This document shows, piece by piece, positions 35,535-44,705 of a DNA stretch of 64,000 nucleotides (positions are counted from its first letter, which is position 1; the number at the start of each line of letters is the position of its first letter). The translations under genes were made by a program, and so were the position numbers. The stretch comes from Zoogloea sp044344315 (GTDB lineage: Bacteria > Pseudomonadota > Gammaproteobacteria > Burkholderiales > Rhodocyclaceae). Location of the stretch: positions 4,312 to 68,311 of the forward strand of contig NZ_JBIJDC010000010.1 in the NCBI RefSeq assembly GCF_044344315.1, in the 5' to 3' direction. A model generated the notes under the pieces. That model was not told the origin of the DNA. It ran no database searches and worked only from the letters and a program-made list of their open reading frames with translations.

Positions 35535-36011
35535 ATGCAACGTGCACTACTCTTCACCATCGCCCTGGCCTCGCTCCCCCGCCCGGCCCTGGCTGACGCC
35601 CTCGTCCACCTGGCCATCAGCCCCAGCCGCTACGCCGATGCCCGCGAAGCCCTGGTGGATGCCATCGAGACCGAAGGGCTGGTACCCTCGCCACCGAGCC
35701 GCTTTGGCGACATGCTGGCGCGCACCGGTGCCGCCCTCGAGCAGCCCGTGCCGGTGTACGCCGAAGCCGAGGTGATGCATTTTTGCAGCGCCCGCATTGC
35801 CTGGCAGCTGGCCCGCGAGAACCCGGTCAACGTAGCCCAGTGCCCCCTGTCCATGGCCATCTACACCTTGCCGGGCGAAGCCGGCGTGGTACATCTGGCC
35901 TGGCGCACGGCCGCGGGAGACTCTCCCGGCACTCGGGCCGCCGACGCCCTGCTGCAGCGTATCGCCCGCCAGACTGCCGACAACGCCGGACGCAGCAGCC
36001 TCGGCCGCTGA
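35535..36011 (+). CDS. DUF302-domain periplasmic protein
   Basis: This protein of about 158 residues has a signal peptide (MQRALLFTIALASLPRPALA) and a DUF302-like domain. It shows the pattern of a helix (YADAREALVDAIETEGL), then VEVYAEAEVMHFCSA, RENPVNVAQCPLSMAIYTLPGE and VHLAWR. Members are small alpha/beta proteins of unknown function, often periplasmic. Two in-frame starts are possible, ATG 35517 and ATG 35535; I prefer 35535 because it begins the signal peptide directly. The 200 bp upstream, after the porin terminator, hold no gene. parE follows about 110 bp downstream. Confidence 0.75.
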   Translation: MQRALLFTIALASLPRPALADALVHLAISPSRYADAREALVDAIETEGLVPSPPSRFGDMLARTGAALEQPVPVYAEAEVMHFCSARIAWQLARENPVNVAQCPLSMAIYTLPGEAGVVHLAWRTAAGDSPGTRAADALLQRIARQTADNAGRSSLGR

Positions 36012-36119
36012 TGCAGGCACAGATGCCAACCTGGCCGCGCTCCTTAACCCCTCGCCCTGCGCCGGGCGGCACGGTATAGTTCGCAGCGCTCCGGAACCCC
36101 ACCTGTCTTTATTTCCAGC

Positions 36120-38081
36120 ATGACCCAGAAGACCTACAACGCCGACTCCATCACCGTGCTGAAGGGCCTCGAGCCGGTCAAGCAGCGACCGGGGATGTAC
36201 ACCCGCACCGAACATCCGCTCCACATCATCCAGGAAGTCATCGACAACGCCGCCGACGAGGCCATGGCCGGCTTCTGCAAGAAGATCGGCGTGACCCTGC
36301 ACCTGGACGGCTCGGTCAGCGTCTCCGACGACGGTCGCGGCATTCCCGTCGAGATCCACCCGGTGGAAGGCGTGTCCACCGTCGAGGTGGTATTCACCCG
36401 CCTGCACGCTGGCGGCAAGTTCAACAAGACCGACGACGACTCGGCCTACCGCTTCTCCGGTGGCCTGCACGGGGTCGGCGTGTCCGTCACCAACGCCCTG
36501 TCCCACCGCCTGGAGGTGGAAGTGGTGCGCGACGGCGGCCGTCACCGCCTGGTGTTCTCCGGCGGCGACGTGATCGAGCCCCTGGCACGCATCGGCGACA
36601 CGCCGAAGAAGGCCAGCGGCACCACCGTGCGCGCCTGGCCCAACGCCAAATACTTCGACGCCGCCGACCTGCCCCGCGGCGAGCTGGAGCGCCTGCTGCG
36701 CTCCAAGGCCGTGCTGATGCCCGGGCTGGAAGTGAGCCTGGCCATTGAAGGCGGCGACACCCGGACGTGGCTGTTCGAGCAGGGCATGCGTGGCTACCTC
36801 TCCGAAGCCCTCAACGACGAGCCGCTGATTCCGCTCTTCGCTGGCGAGAAATACGCCCCCAAGGGCGACGAGACCTTCGCCTCCGGCGAGGGCGCTTCCT
36901 GGGCAGTGGCCTGGACGGCCGAAGGCGCCCCGGTGCGCGAGTCCTACGTCAACCTCATCCCCACCCCGGCCGGCGGTACCCACGAAGCTGGCCTGCGGGA
37001 CGGCATCTTCACCGCCATCAAGGCCTTCATCGACCATCACGCCCTGCTCCCCAAGGGCGTCAAGCTGACCGCCGACGACGCCTTCGGACGCGCCTCCTTC
37101 CTGCTCTCCGCCCGGGTTCTCGACCCCAGCTTCCAGGGCCAGACCAAGGAGCGCCTGAACAGCCGCGACGCCGTGCAGCTGGTATCGCGCATGATCCGCG
37201 ACCCCTTCGAGCTGTGGCTCAACGAACACGTGGATTATGGCAAGAAGCTCGCCGAGCTGGCCATCAAGGCCGCCCAGGCCCGCGCCCGCGCCGCCCAGAA
37301 GGTGGAAAAGCGCAAATCCTCTGGCGTGGCCGTGCTGCCGGGCAAGCTCTCCGACTGCGAGTCCGAGGACATCGAACGCAACGAGCTCTTCCTGGTCGAG
37401 GGCGACTCCGCCGGCGGCAGCGCCAAGATGGCCCGGGACAAGGACACCCAGGCCATCCTGCCCCTGCGCGGCAAGGTCCAGAACGCCTGGGAAGTGGACC
37501 GGGAGCGCCTCTTCGCCAACGCCGAAATCCACGATATCGCGGTGGCGCTGGGCGTGGACGCCCACACCCCCGACTCCTCGCCCGATTTGGCCGAGCTGCG
37601 CTACGGCAAGGTCATCATCATGTCGGACGCGGACGTGGACGGCTCCCACATCCAGACCCTGCTGCTGACCCTGTTCTTCCGCCACTTCCCCAAGCTCATC
37701 GAGAAGGGGCACATCTACGTCGCCCAGCCGCCCCTTTACCGCATCGACGTGCCCGCCCAGGGCAAGAAGCGCCCGCCGCGCCGGCTGTACGCCCTCGACG
37801 ACCAGGAGCTCGGCGCCCTGCGCGACCGCCTGACCCACGAAGGGGTCAAGCCCGAGCACATCGAGGTCGGGCGCTTCAAGGGCCTGGGCGAGATGAACCC
37901 CGACCAGCTGCGCGAAACCACCATGGACCCGGCCACCCGCCGGGTGCTGCCGGTGCACGTGCGCGCCGAAGCCTTCGACGACACACTCAAGATGTTCACC
38001 CTGCTCATGGGCAAGGGCGAAGCCTCCGGTCGCCGGGCCTGGATGGAGGAAAAGGGCGACTCGGTGGATGCCGACGTCTGA
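36120..38081 (+). CDS. parE: DNA topoisomerase IV subunit B
   Basis: This 653-residue ATPase subunit decatenates daughter chromosomes together with ParC. The GHKL ATP site shows EVIDNAADEAMAG, SVSDDGRGIPV and GGLHGVGVSVTNAL; the TOPRIM part shows LFLVEGDSAGGSAK and IIMSDADVDGSHI; the C terminus has GRFKGLGEMNPDQLRETTMDP. The length fits ParE, which lacks the GyrB insert. Third-position G/C is extremely high. parC is not adjacent but 3.9 kb downstream on the same strand, separated by an SDR, a CobW GTPase and two lipoprotein genes. Confidence 0.96.
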   Translation: MTQKTYNADSITVLKGLEPVKQRPGMYTRTEHPLHIIQEVIDNAADEAMAGFCKKIGVTLHLDGSVSVSDDGRGIPVEIHPVEGVSTVEVVFTRLHAGGKFNKTDDDSAYRFSGGLHGVGVSVTNALSHRLEVEVVRDGGRHRLVFSGGDVIEPLARIGDTPKKASGTTVRAWPNAKYFDAADLPRGELERLLRSKAVLMPGLEVSLAIEGGDTRTWLFEQGMRGYLSEALNDEPLIPLFAGEKYAPKGDETFASGEGASWAVAWTAEGAPVRESYVNLIPTPAGGTHEAGLRDGIFTAIKAFIDHHALLPKGVKLTADDAFGRASFLLSARVLDPSFQGQTKERLNSRDAVQLVSRMIRDPFELWLNEHVDYGKKLAELAIKAAQARARAAQKVEKRKSSGVAVLPGKLSDCESEDIERNELFLVEGDSAGGSAKMARDKDTQAILPLRGKVQNAWEVDRERLFANAEIHDIAVALGVDAHTPDSSPDLAELRYGKVIIMSDADVDGSHIQTLLLTLFFRHFPKLIEKGHIYVAQPPLYRIDVPAQGKKRPPRRLYALDDQELGALRDRLTHEGVKPEHIEVGRFKGLGEMNPDQLRETTMDPATRRVLPVHVRAEAFDDTLKMFTLLMGKGEASGRRAWMEEKGDSVDADV

Positions 38082-38178
38082 TCCCGAGAAAGGCCACGGC
38101 GGCAAGGTGTAAAAGGCCCTGACTGACCGTACGCCATCGCGCCAGCGGGCTTGTGCTTTCGGCTGCTACCATCCGGCC

Positions 38179-38895
38179 ATGAGCGACAAACCACTTTCCA
38201 TGAGCAGCCTGCACGATGGCTACACCGCTGTCGTGCTGGGCGCCAGCGGCGCTCTGGGCAGGGCCTGCCTGCAACACCTCCAGGCCGACCCGCGCTGCGC
38301 CCGGGCGATTGGCCTTTCACGCAGCACCCAGCCCTCCCTGGTGCTCGAAGACGAATCCAGCCTGGCGCGCTGTGCGGCACATCTGCGTGAACACGCCCCC
38401 TTGCATCTGCTCATTGATGCCACGGGCGCACTCACCCTCGACGGCCGGGGGCCCGAAAAGCGTCTTGATGAGCTGAACATCGACAACCTGTTGCAGGCCA
38501 TGGAAGTCAATGCACTGGGCCCCCTGCTCGCGATGAAGCACCTGCTTCCGCTTCTCGCCACCGGAGAGCGCGTGATCTGGGCCAAGATGTCGGCCCGCGT
38601 CGGCAGCATCGAAGACAACCACAAGGGTGGCTGGTATGGCTATCGCGCCTCCAAGGCCGCCCTCAACATGCTGCTGCAAACAGCCGCCATCGAAACGGCA
38701 CGGCGTCGACCGCTGGCCGTCATTGCGGCCTTGCAGCCGGGCACCGTGCGCTCCCGGCTGAGCCAGCCTTTTGTGGGTGACGAAGGTTTGGCGCCCGAAG
38801 AATCCGCCCGACGCCTGCTTACCGTCATCAATCGACTGCAGCCGAATGGCCGGGCACACTTCGTCGATCATCTGGGCAACAGCATTCCCTGGTAA
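38179..38895 (+). CDS. short-chain dehydrogenase/reductase family protein
   Basis: This 238-residue NAD(P)-binding protein is of the SDR type. The dinucleotide motif is VVLGASGALGRA (18-29), the catalytic pair is YGYRASKAALN (Tyr and Lys), and AALQPGTVRSRLSQPF matches the C-factor-like SDRs that act on unknown substrates in many Proteobacteria. The classic NNAG motif is replaced by DATGAL. ATG 38179 is preceded by a weak ribosome site. It lies about 100 bp after parE. Confidence 0.82.
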   Translation: MSDKPLSMSSLHDGYTAVVLGASGALGRACLQHLQADPRCARAIGLSRSTQPSLVLEDESSLARCAAHLREHAPLHLLIDATGALTLDGRGPEKRLDELNIDNLLQAMEVNALGPLLAMKHLLPLLATGERVIWAKMSARVGSIEDNHKGGWYGYRASKAALNMLLQTAAIETARRRPLAVIAALQPGTVRSRLSQPFVGDEGLAPEESARRLLTVINRLQPNGRAHFVDHLGNSIPW

Positions 38896-38980
38896 GCGCC
38901 AGGATGAAGCGCCGACGCCACCAACCCTGATCCAGCGCCAGCCACGTAAAGCGAACCGATCTGACGCACATGTCGGCGCC

Positions 38981-39375
38981 GATCACATCGATTGCCAGAA
39001 GCCCGTCGAGGCCGCCGGGCTCGACCCCGCCATTCCCTGGTATCAGATCATTGGCAACCACGACCAGATCTGGATGGGCTCGGTCTACGAGAATGCCAAG
39101 ACCTGGAGCGCCCATGCGGGCAGCACCATACTCAATATGTCGAACAGCCCTGCCCCGTCGGCAGGCGGAGTCAATGGATCCGGCTTCTACATGGGCGCGG
39201 TGGACGGTGCCAGCCCTTACGGATACATCGTCGGCACGGGCTCGCAGACGGCCTTTGCCACACCGCCAACGGTCGTTGCCGATCCCGCCCGCCGCTCGCT
39301 GGCGACCACTGCTTCATCGACCCCGAACTGGATGCGCGAGTTCTTCGAGACCACCTCGAATCCCCCCGGGCATGG
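38981..39375 (+). pseudogene. fragment of a metallophosphoesterase (RPA4764-like)
   Basis: A 130-codon stretch without stop, in a single frame, encodes an internal part of a secreted metallophosphoesterase: IDCQKPVEAAGL, WYQIIGNHDQIWMGS (the GNHD metal motif), NGSGFYMGAVDG and the segment ending TTSNPPGHGHH. There is no start, no N-terminal metal motifs and no C-terminal part. It is in frame with, and runs into, the CobW gene without a stop codon. It looks like the remains of a deletion; a functional fusion is unlikely because the catalytic domain is incomplete. Confidence 0.75.
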
Positions 39376-39451
39376 CCATCATCGCCGGGCTTTGACCGGC
39401 TTCTATGCCAAACTGCGGGCCGCTTTCCGTTTTTCGACGCCCGTTTGCCTC

Positions 39452-40495
39452 ATGTCCAGCGCCAACCCCCTTACCATCCCGCGCCCGCCGATCCGCGCCA
39501 CCATCCTTACCGGCTTCCTCGGGGCGGGCAAGACGACCCTCCTCAACCGCTACCTGGCCACCACGCCGCTTAGAAAAGTCGCCGTGCTCGAGAACGAGTT
39601 CGGCGCTGTCGGCATCGACGGTGGCCTGATTGCCGGCTCACCTGCCGTGGAGGTTGTTGAACTTACCAACGGCTGCATCTGCTGCAGCGTGCGTGGCGAA
39701 CTCAGCAACGCGCTCACCGATCTGGCCGACCGCCGGGACCGCGGCGAACTCGACTTCGACCACCTGGTCGTGGAGACCACCGGCCTCGCCGATCCGGCGC
39801 CGGTGGCCCAGGCCTTCTTCGTCGATCAAGGGGTGGCAGGGCGCTATGAACTGGATGGGATCGTCACGGTGGTGGACGCAGTGCATGCCCACACCCAGCT
39901 GGCTGCCAACAAGGTGGCCGCTGCCCAGATCGGTTTTGCCGACCGGGTCCTGATCAGCAAGAGCGAACAGGTGGATGCCACCAGCCGCAAGGCCCTCGAA
40001 CAGCGCCTGACCCGCATCAACCTGCGAGCCCTCATCCAGCCCGTCCCCGATGACGGCCCAGCCCTCAAGGCCCTGTTTGCCCTCGACGCCTTCCGTCTTG
40101 ATGACGTGCTGGAACAGATCCCGGCCTTCCTGGACGCAGCGGCGCCCAGTGGCTTGCGTCGGGGGGGTGGCGAGCACCGCAGCTTTGTCCGCCACGACGA
40201 CGAAATCCAGTCCCTCGCCCTGATCCATGACGGCCCGGTGGACTCCCGTCTGATGGCCGGCTTCGTTGAAGAGCTGCTGATCCGCCAGGGCCCGGCCCTG
40301 CTCCGCTACAAGGGCGTGCTCGCCATCCGCAACGAGGCGCGCCGGGTGGTGCTTCAGGGCGTTCATCGTCTGAGTGGGTCGGACTACGGCCGCCCCTGGG
40401 GCCCGGGTGAGCCCCGCAACTGCACCCTGATCCTCATCGGACGCAAGCTCGACGAAGAAGGCATCCGCAACGCATTCCGCCTGGCCTGCCGCTGA
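39452..40495 (+). CDS. CobW/COG0523-family GTPase metallochaperone (YjiA-like)
   Basis: This 347-residue G3E GTPase has Walker A GFLGAGKTTLL (21-31), the metal-binding CxCC motif in GCICCSV (Cys75, 77, 78), Walker B LVVETTGLADP, and a guanine motif SKSEQVD. The CobW C-terminal domain spans about 235-345. Members deliver or insert zinc, cobalt or other metals; YjiA of E. coli is the closest model. No His-rich metal loop is present. I chose ATG 39452 because it begins just before the G domain; the frame is open upstream through the phosphoesterase relic. Confidence 0.88.
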   Translation: MSSANPLTIPRPPIRATILTGFLGAGKTTLLNRYLATTPLRKVAVLENEFGAVGIDGGLIAGSPAVEVVELTNGCICCSVRGELSNALTDLADRRDRGELDFDHLVVETTGLADPAPVAQAFFVDQGVAGRYELDGIVTVVDAVHAHTQLAANKVAAAQIGFADRVLISKSEQVDATSRKALEQRLTRINLRALIQPVPDDGPALKALFALDAFRLDDVLEQIPAFLDAAAPSGLRRGGGEHRSFVRHDDEIQSLALIHDGPVDSRLMAGFVEELLIRQGPALLRYKGVLAIRNEARRVVLQGVHRLSGSDYGRPWGPGEPRNCTLILIGRKLDEEGIRNAFRLACR

Positions 40496-40686
40496 GACAG
40501 GGGTCGTCGTCGGCTGGTTATGATCCGAAATGCATAGGCAATGCACTGGATCTGCCTAAAATATGACAATTGCATTATCATTGACGCTCGCCGATACGAG
40601 ATCAATGAGCACTTCATTTTTTTGCGCCGGCTTCAACACCCTTCTCGCCAACCCTGCTCCCTGCCATGCAGTCTTCCAGGTGTCCA

Positions 40687-41127
40687 ATGAAAAAAGCCCT
40701 ACTCGTCTTGCTCCAGCTCGGCATGGTGGCAAGCCTCGTCTCCGGTTGCGCCGTCAATCGGGCCACCGCGCACGTCGAGCCGACGACTCGACTCTCCGAA
40801 ATCAAGACCGTACATGTCAAGAAGTTCGCTGATGACAATGCCGACACCAATGTCCTCATCGTCAACAAGCTCCGAACCAAAGGTGTCAGTGCCACCACCG
40901 GCTCCGACGCCCCCCAGACCAAGGTGGATGCAGTCGTCACCTACGTTGAAAAGTGGATGTGGGACATCACCATGTACATGCTCGAGCTCACCGTGGTGAT
41001 CCGCGACCCTAAGGACGACTATCCCTTGGCGACGGGCAATTCCTACCACACCTCCCTGACCCGCAAGTCTCCCCAAGAGATGGTCAGCGAAGTCATCGAC
41101 AACATCTACAAGGAACAAGGCCAATGA
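40687..41127 (+). CDS. small lipoprotein of unknown function
   Basis: This 146-residue protein has a lipoprotein signal peptide with lipobox VSGC (Cys21). The mature domain alternates strands and helices: SEIKTVHVKKFADDNADTN, helix VLIVNKLRTKG, strand VDAVVTYVEKWMWDITMYML, ending SPQEMVSEVIDNIYKEQ. This resembles small periplasmic lipoproteins with a TolB-N or DUF4136-like fold, but no family is assigned. ATG 40687 begins the signal peptide cleanly. It overlaps the next lipoprotein gene by ATGA. Confidence 0.78.
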   Translation: MKKALLVLLQLGMVASLVSGCAVNRATAHVEPTTRLSEIKTVHVKKFADDNADTNVLIVNKLRTKGVSATTGSDAPQTKVDAVVTYVEKWMWDITMYMLELTVVIRDPKDDYPLATGNSYHTSLTRKSPQEMVSEVIDNIYKEQGQ

Positions 41128-41678
41128 GCTCTCCCCTGCACTCACGTCCCGGCTTGACCAAGGCCTCTCTCATGGTGCTTCTCGCGAGCCTGTGGCTTGC
41201 GGGATGTGCATCCCCTGCAAACCGCGAAGCAATGGTGCCGACAGACATCAACGCAGCCAGGCCCCATCCCTACAGCGTGAGCGTGCTGACCTCGGGAGGC
41301 GCCGACACGGGCGCACTGGATAGCAGCAATATCACTGACGACGACCTCAAGGCCGCCATCGAACAAGCCGTCACCCAGAACAAGGTGTTCAAGAGTGTCG
41401 TGCAGGGCAAGAACGGAGACTACGAGCTGTCAGTCCGTGTGACCCGGCTCACCAAACCGCTCTTCGGCATGACATTCACCGTGGAGATGGAAGCCGCCTG
41501 GTCGCTGACCAAGATTGCCGACCGCTCCGTGGTCCTGCGCAAATCCATCAACGCATCGGGTAGCGCTGGCGCTGGCGACTCTCTGATCGGCGTCAAAAGG
41601 CTGCGCCTCGCGGTCGAAGCGGCTGCCCGTGCCAATATCGCAGAAGGCCTCAAGGCCATTTCCACCCTCACGCTTTGA
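41124..41678 (+). CDS. second small lipoprotein of unknown function, coupled to the first
   Basis: This 184-residue protein has a signal peptide and lipobox LAGC (Cys28). The mature part shows PYSVSVLTSGG, an N-terminal helix DDDLKAAIEQAVTQN, then KSVVQGKNGDYELSVRVTRL and VEMEAAWSLTKIADRSVVLRKSI. That is the strand-helix-strand pattern of envelope lipoproteins that pair with the preceding type. It overlaps the upstream gene by four bases and is followed by an intrinsic terminator at 41724-41757, so the two genes form a short operon, possibly making a heteromeric outer-membrane lipoprotein complex. Confidence 0.78.
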   Translation: MSSPLHSRPGLTKASLMVLLASLWLAGCASPANREAMVPTDINAARPHPYSVSVLTSGGADTGALDSSNITDDDLKAAIEQAVTQNKVFKSVVQGKNGDYELSVRVTRLTKPLFGMTFTVEMEAAWSLTKIADRSVVLRKSINASGSAGAGDSLIGVKRLRLAVEAAARANIAEGLKAISTLTL

Positions 41679-41723
41679 GATGTCGCCCCGTCGGGGCGAG
41701 TTCGAGGGTATTCCCCTGTCCAG

Positions 41724-41757
41724 GTCCCCAGTCGGCTCGAGCCCACTGGGGACTTTT
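41724..41757 (+). terminator. intrinsic terminator after the lipoprotein pair
   Basis: Stem GTCCCCAGT (41724-41732) and ACTGGGGAC (41745-41753), with an inner GGCTCGAGCC dyad in the loop, followed by TTTTCCTT. It lies 46 bp after the second lipoprotein gene. Confidence 0.8.
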
Positions 41758-41956
41758 CCTTCCAGGCGCATCCAGAAGCCCTGAAAGCACCCATTGAACC
41801 GCCCCGGGCCAGAGCACACCCGGACCCCGCCTGATTCAGGCAGTCGCCGCAGCCAATCGCCCGCAGAAATTTCCCCGGCCTGTGGTATTTTTGCCGACTT
41901 CGCCGCGCACGACAGGCGCGCGCAACTCCGCTAACTCCGCCGGCCTGCAGCACAGA

Positions 41957-44311
41957 ATGAACGACACTCCGGACCTCTTCGACTCCCCCGCCCCCGACCA
42001 CGCCGAACCGCCTCCACCGCCACCAGCCACACCGCTGCTGGGCAGCGACGACGCCCTGCCCCTCGACCTCTACGCCGAGCGCGCCTACCTCGCCTACGCC
42101 ATGAGCGTGGTCAAGGCCCGCGCCCTGCCCCAGGTCGAGGACGGCCTGAAGCCGGTGCAGCGTCGCATCCTGTTTTCGATGAACGAGATGCGCCTGTCGC
42201 CGGGCTCCAAGCACGTCAAGTCGGCCCGCGTGGTCGGCGACGTGATCGGTAAGTACCACCCTCACGGTGACTCCAGCGTCTACGACGCCATGGTGCGGGT
42301 GGCCCAGGACTTTTCCCTGCGTTACCCGCTTGTGGATGGTCAGGGCAACTTCGGCTCCCGGGATGGCGACTCGGCAGCGGCCATGCGCTACACCGAATGC
42401 CGCCTCACCCCCATCGCCGAGTTGCTGCTGTCGGAGATCGACCGGGGCACCGTGGATTTCCGCCCCAACTACGACGGCGCCTTCGAAGAGCCCCAGTTGC
42501 TGCCGGCGCGCCTGCCCTTCGTACTGCTCAATGGCGCCTCCGGCATTGCCGTGGGCATGGCCACCGAGATCCCGTCCCACAACCTGCGCGAAGTCGCCAG
42601 CGCCGCCATCCACGCCATCGAGAACCCCGAGGCCACGGTGGCCGACCTGATGACGCACATCGCCGGCCCCGACTTCCCGGGTGGCGGTCAGCTCATCTCC
42701 CCGGCGGCCGACATCCGCCAGGCCTACGAGAGCGGCCGCGGCAGCCTCAAGCTGCGGGCGCGCTGGATCATCGAGGACCTGGCCCGCGGCCAGTGGCAGC
42801 TGGTGGTCAATGAGCTCCCGCCCGGCGTGTCGGCCCAGAAGGTGCTCTTCGAGATCGAGACCCTCACCAATCCCCAACCCAAGACCGGCAAGAAATCCAT
42901 CGACGCCGACCAGGCCCAGCTCAAGGCCGTGATGCTCGGCGCGCTCGACCGGGTGCGCGACGAATCCGGCAAGGATGCGCTGGTGCGCCTGGTCTTCGAG
43001 CCCAAGAGCCGCAACCAGGACGTCACCGAGTTTGCCAACCTGCTGCTGGCCCATACCAGCCTGGAAAGCTCCTCGTCCATCAACCTGGTGATGATCGGCC
43101 TGGATGGCCGGCCCGGGCAGAAGAACCTGGCCGACATCCTCCACGAGTGGGGCCGCTTCCGCGTCGTCACCGTGCGTCGGCGCACCGCCCACCGCCTGGG
43201 CCAGGTGGATGACCGCATCCACATCCTGGAAGGCCGTCACATCGTCTTCCTGAACATCGACGAGGTGATCCGCATCATCCGCGAGTCGGACGAGCCCAAG
43301 CCGGCCCTGATCGCCCGCTTCGACCTGTCCGACCGCCAGGCCGAGGACATCCTCGAGATCCGCCTGCGCCAGCTGGCGCGCCTGGAAGGCATCAAGATCG
43401 AGCGCGAACTGGCCGAACTGCGCGGCGAGAAGACCGAGCTGGAAGCCCTGCTGGCCAACGAGGGCAAGCTGCGTCGCCTGGTGATCAAGGAGATCCGCGC
43501 CGACGCCGACAAGTACGGCGATGCCCGCCGCACCCTGGTGGAAGAAGCCGTCCGCGCTGGCGTCACCCAGACCGTGGTGGACGAGCCCGTCACCGTGATC
43601 GTGTCGGAAAAAGGCTGGGTACGCTGCCGCAGCGGGCACGGGGTAGACCTGGCCAACGTCGCCTTCAAGGATGGCGACCGCCTGGGCAGCGCCTTCGAAT
43701 GTCGCAGCGTGGACAGCCTGGTGGTGCTCACCGACGGCGGCAGGGCCCTGACCGTGGCCGTCGCGGCCCTGCCCGACGGGCGCGGCAATGGCGTACCGTT
43801 GGCGTCCCTGATCGAGCTGCCCTCGGGCAGCCGCGTTGCCCATGTGCTGGCCGGTTCGCCCGAGCGTCGCGTAGTGCTGGCAAGCGCCGATGGCTACGGC
43901 TTCCTGTGCGGGCTGGGCGACATGATCGCCAGCAAGCGCGCCGGCAAGCAGTTCGTCAGCCTGGACACGGGCGGACGCCTGCTCCAGCCGGTGTTCTTCG
44001 ATCCGGCCGAAGGGCAGCACCTGGCCGCCCTGTCGTCCACCGGGCGCCTGCTGGTCTTCCCCCTCGATCAGATGAAGTCGCTTTCAGGCGGCGGCAAGGG
44101 CGTGATCATCATGGGCCTGGATGAGGGCGAGGCGCTGGCCGCCACCTGCGTGGTGCGCCACACCCTGACCCTGCTCGCCAGCACCCGCGGTGGCAAGGCC
44201 GTGGAGCTGGCGGTGGGGCCCAAAGACTGGGAAGCCTGGATTGGCAAGCGCGCCCGCAAGGGCAAGCCTGCGCCGGGCCGCTCCGAGGCCAACGGCCTGC
44301 GCGGCGACTGA
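41957..44311 (+). CDS. parC: DNA topoisomerase IV subunit A
   Basis: This 784-residue DNA-cleaving subunit works with ParE. The catalytic tyrosine is Tyr145 in MRYTECRL. The quinolone-determining region HPHGDSSVYDAM keeps the serine at the position of E. coli Ser80 and has Asp at the Glu84 position, a wild-type-like state. The C terminus has the six-bladed beta-pinwheel repeats (for example VIVSEKGWVRCRSG and SLDTGGRLLQPVFF). A Pro-rich N-terminal extension of about 30 residues precedes the conserved ERAYLAYAMSVVKARALP. I chose ATG 41957; the upstream extension is GC-poor noncoding DNA. Confidence 0.95.
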   Translation: MNDTPDLFDSPAPDHAEPPPPPPATPLLGSDDALPLDLYAERAYLAYAMSVVKARALPQVEDGLKPVQRRILFSMNEMRLSPGSKHVKSARVVGDVIGKYHPHGDSSVYDAMVRVAQDFSLRYPLVDGQGNFGSRDGDSAAAMRYTECRLTPIAELLLSEIDRGTVDFRPNYDGAFEEPQLLPARLPFVLLNGASGIAVGMATEIPSHNLREVASAAIHAIENPEATVADLMTHIAGPDFPGGGQLISPAADIRQAYESGRGSLKLRARWIIEDLARGQWQLVVNELPPGVSAQKVLFEIETLTNPQPKTGKKSIDADQAQLKAVMLGALDRVRDESGKDALVRLVFEPKSRNQDVTEFANLLLAHTSLESSSSINLVMIGLDGRPGQKNLADILHEWGRFRVVTVRRRTAHRLGQVDDRIHILEGRHIVFLNIDEVIRIIRESDEPKPALIARFDLSDRQAEDILEIRLRQLARLEGIKIERELAELRGEKTELEALLANEGKLRRLVIKEIRADADKYGDARRTLVEEAVRAGVTQTVVDEPVTVIVSEKGWVRCRSGHGVDLANVAFKDGDRLGSAFECRSVDSLVVLTDGGRALTVAVAALPDGRGNGVPLASLIELPSGSRVAHVLAGSPERRVVLASADGYGFLCGLGDMIASKRAGKQFVSLDTGGRLLQPVFFDPAEGQHLAALSSTGRLLVFPLDQMKSLSGGGKGVIIMGLDEGEALAATCVVRHTLTLLASTRGGKAVELAVGPKDWEAWIGKRARKGKPAPGRSEANGLRGD

Positions 44312-44321
44312 TGAAGCAGGC

Positions 44322-44344
44322 GCCGGCCCCGCCCCGGGGCCGGC
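44322..44344. terminator. GC-rich hairpin between parC and the response regulator gene
   Basis: Perfect 9-bp stem GCCGGCCCC / GGGGCCGGC with a 5-base loop, in the 37-bp gap between convergent genes. It has no T-run, so its role as an intrinsic terminator is uncertain. Confidence 0.4.
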
Positions 44345-44348
44345 AAGC

Positions 44349-44705
44349 TCACACCGGCAGCCTGAGCGCCTCGAGCAGGCGCTGGCGATTGATCGGCTTG
44401 ATCAGTACATCGTCGAAACCGGCGGCGAGTATTTCAACCCGCTGTTCCGGCAGGGCATGGGCGGTGTAGGCGACGATGAACAGCCCGGCGAACGCAGGGT
44501 CACTGCGCAAACGCCGGCATACCTCGGTGCCGCTGATACCCGGCATGCTGATGTCGAGGAGGATTGCATCCATCGACACCCCCTGCATGGCAATCAGCGC
44601 CGCCTCACCGGAATCGGCCTCGACCACCTCACAACCAACTTGCCGCAACAGCACGCAGGGCAGCGTACGGTTGACCTTTTGGTCATCCACAACAAGCACT
44701 TTCAT
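44349..44705 (-). CDS. single-domain response regulator (CheY-like)
   Basis: This 118-residue receiver domain has no output domain. The acidic pocket is at Asp7-Asp8 (VVDDQK), the phospho-acceptor is Asp51 (LLDISMPG), Thr is in VAYTAHAL, and the lysine is in LIKPIN near the C terminus. The start overlaps the sensor kinase stop by four bases, so it is the partner of that kinase. With no DNA-binding or enzymatic domain it must pass the signal by protein contact or act as a phosphate sink. Confidence 0.9.
   Translation of the reverse strand: MKVLVVDDQKVNRTLPCVLLRQVGCEVVEADSGEAALIAMQGVSMDAILLDISMPGISGTEVCRRLRSDPAFAGLFIVAYTAHALPEQRVEILAAGFDDVLIKPINRQRLLEALRLPV

Noticed and set aside
35547..38105. 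Long minus-strand open frame (852 codons) opposite parE
   Set aside because: It is a shadow of parE caused by very high third-position G/C. Its translation is Gly/Ala/Val/His-rich low-complexity with no domain.
41420..44020. Long minus-strand open frame (866 codons) opposite parC
   Set aside because: Same reason: antisense of a high-GC gene, no recognisable protein feature.
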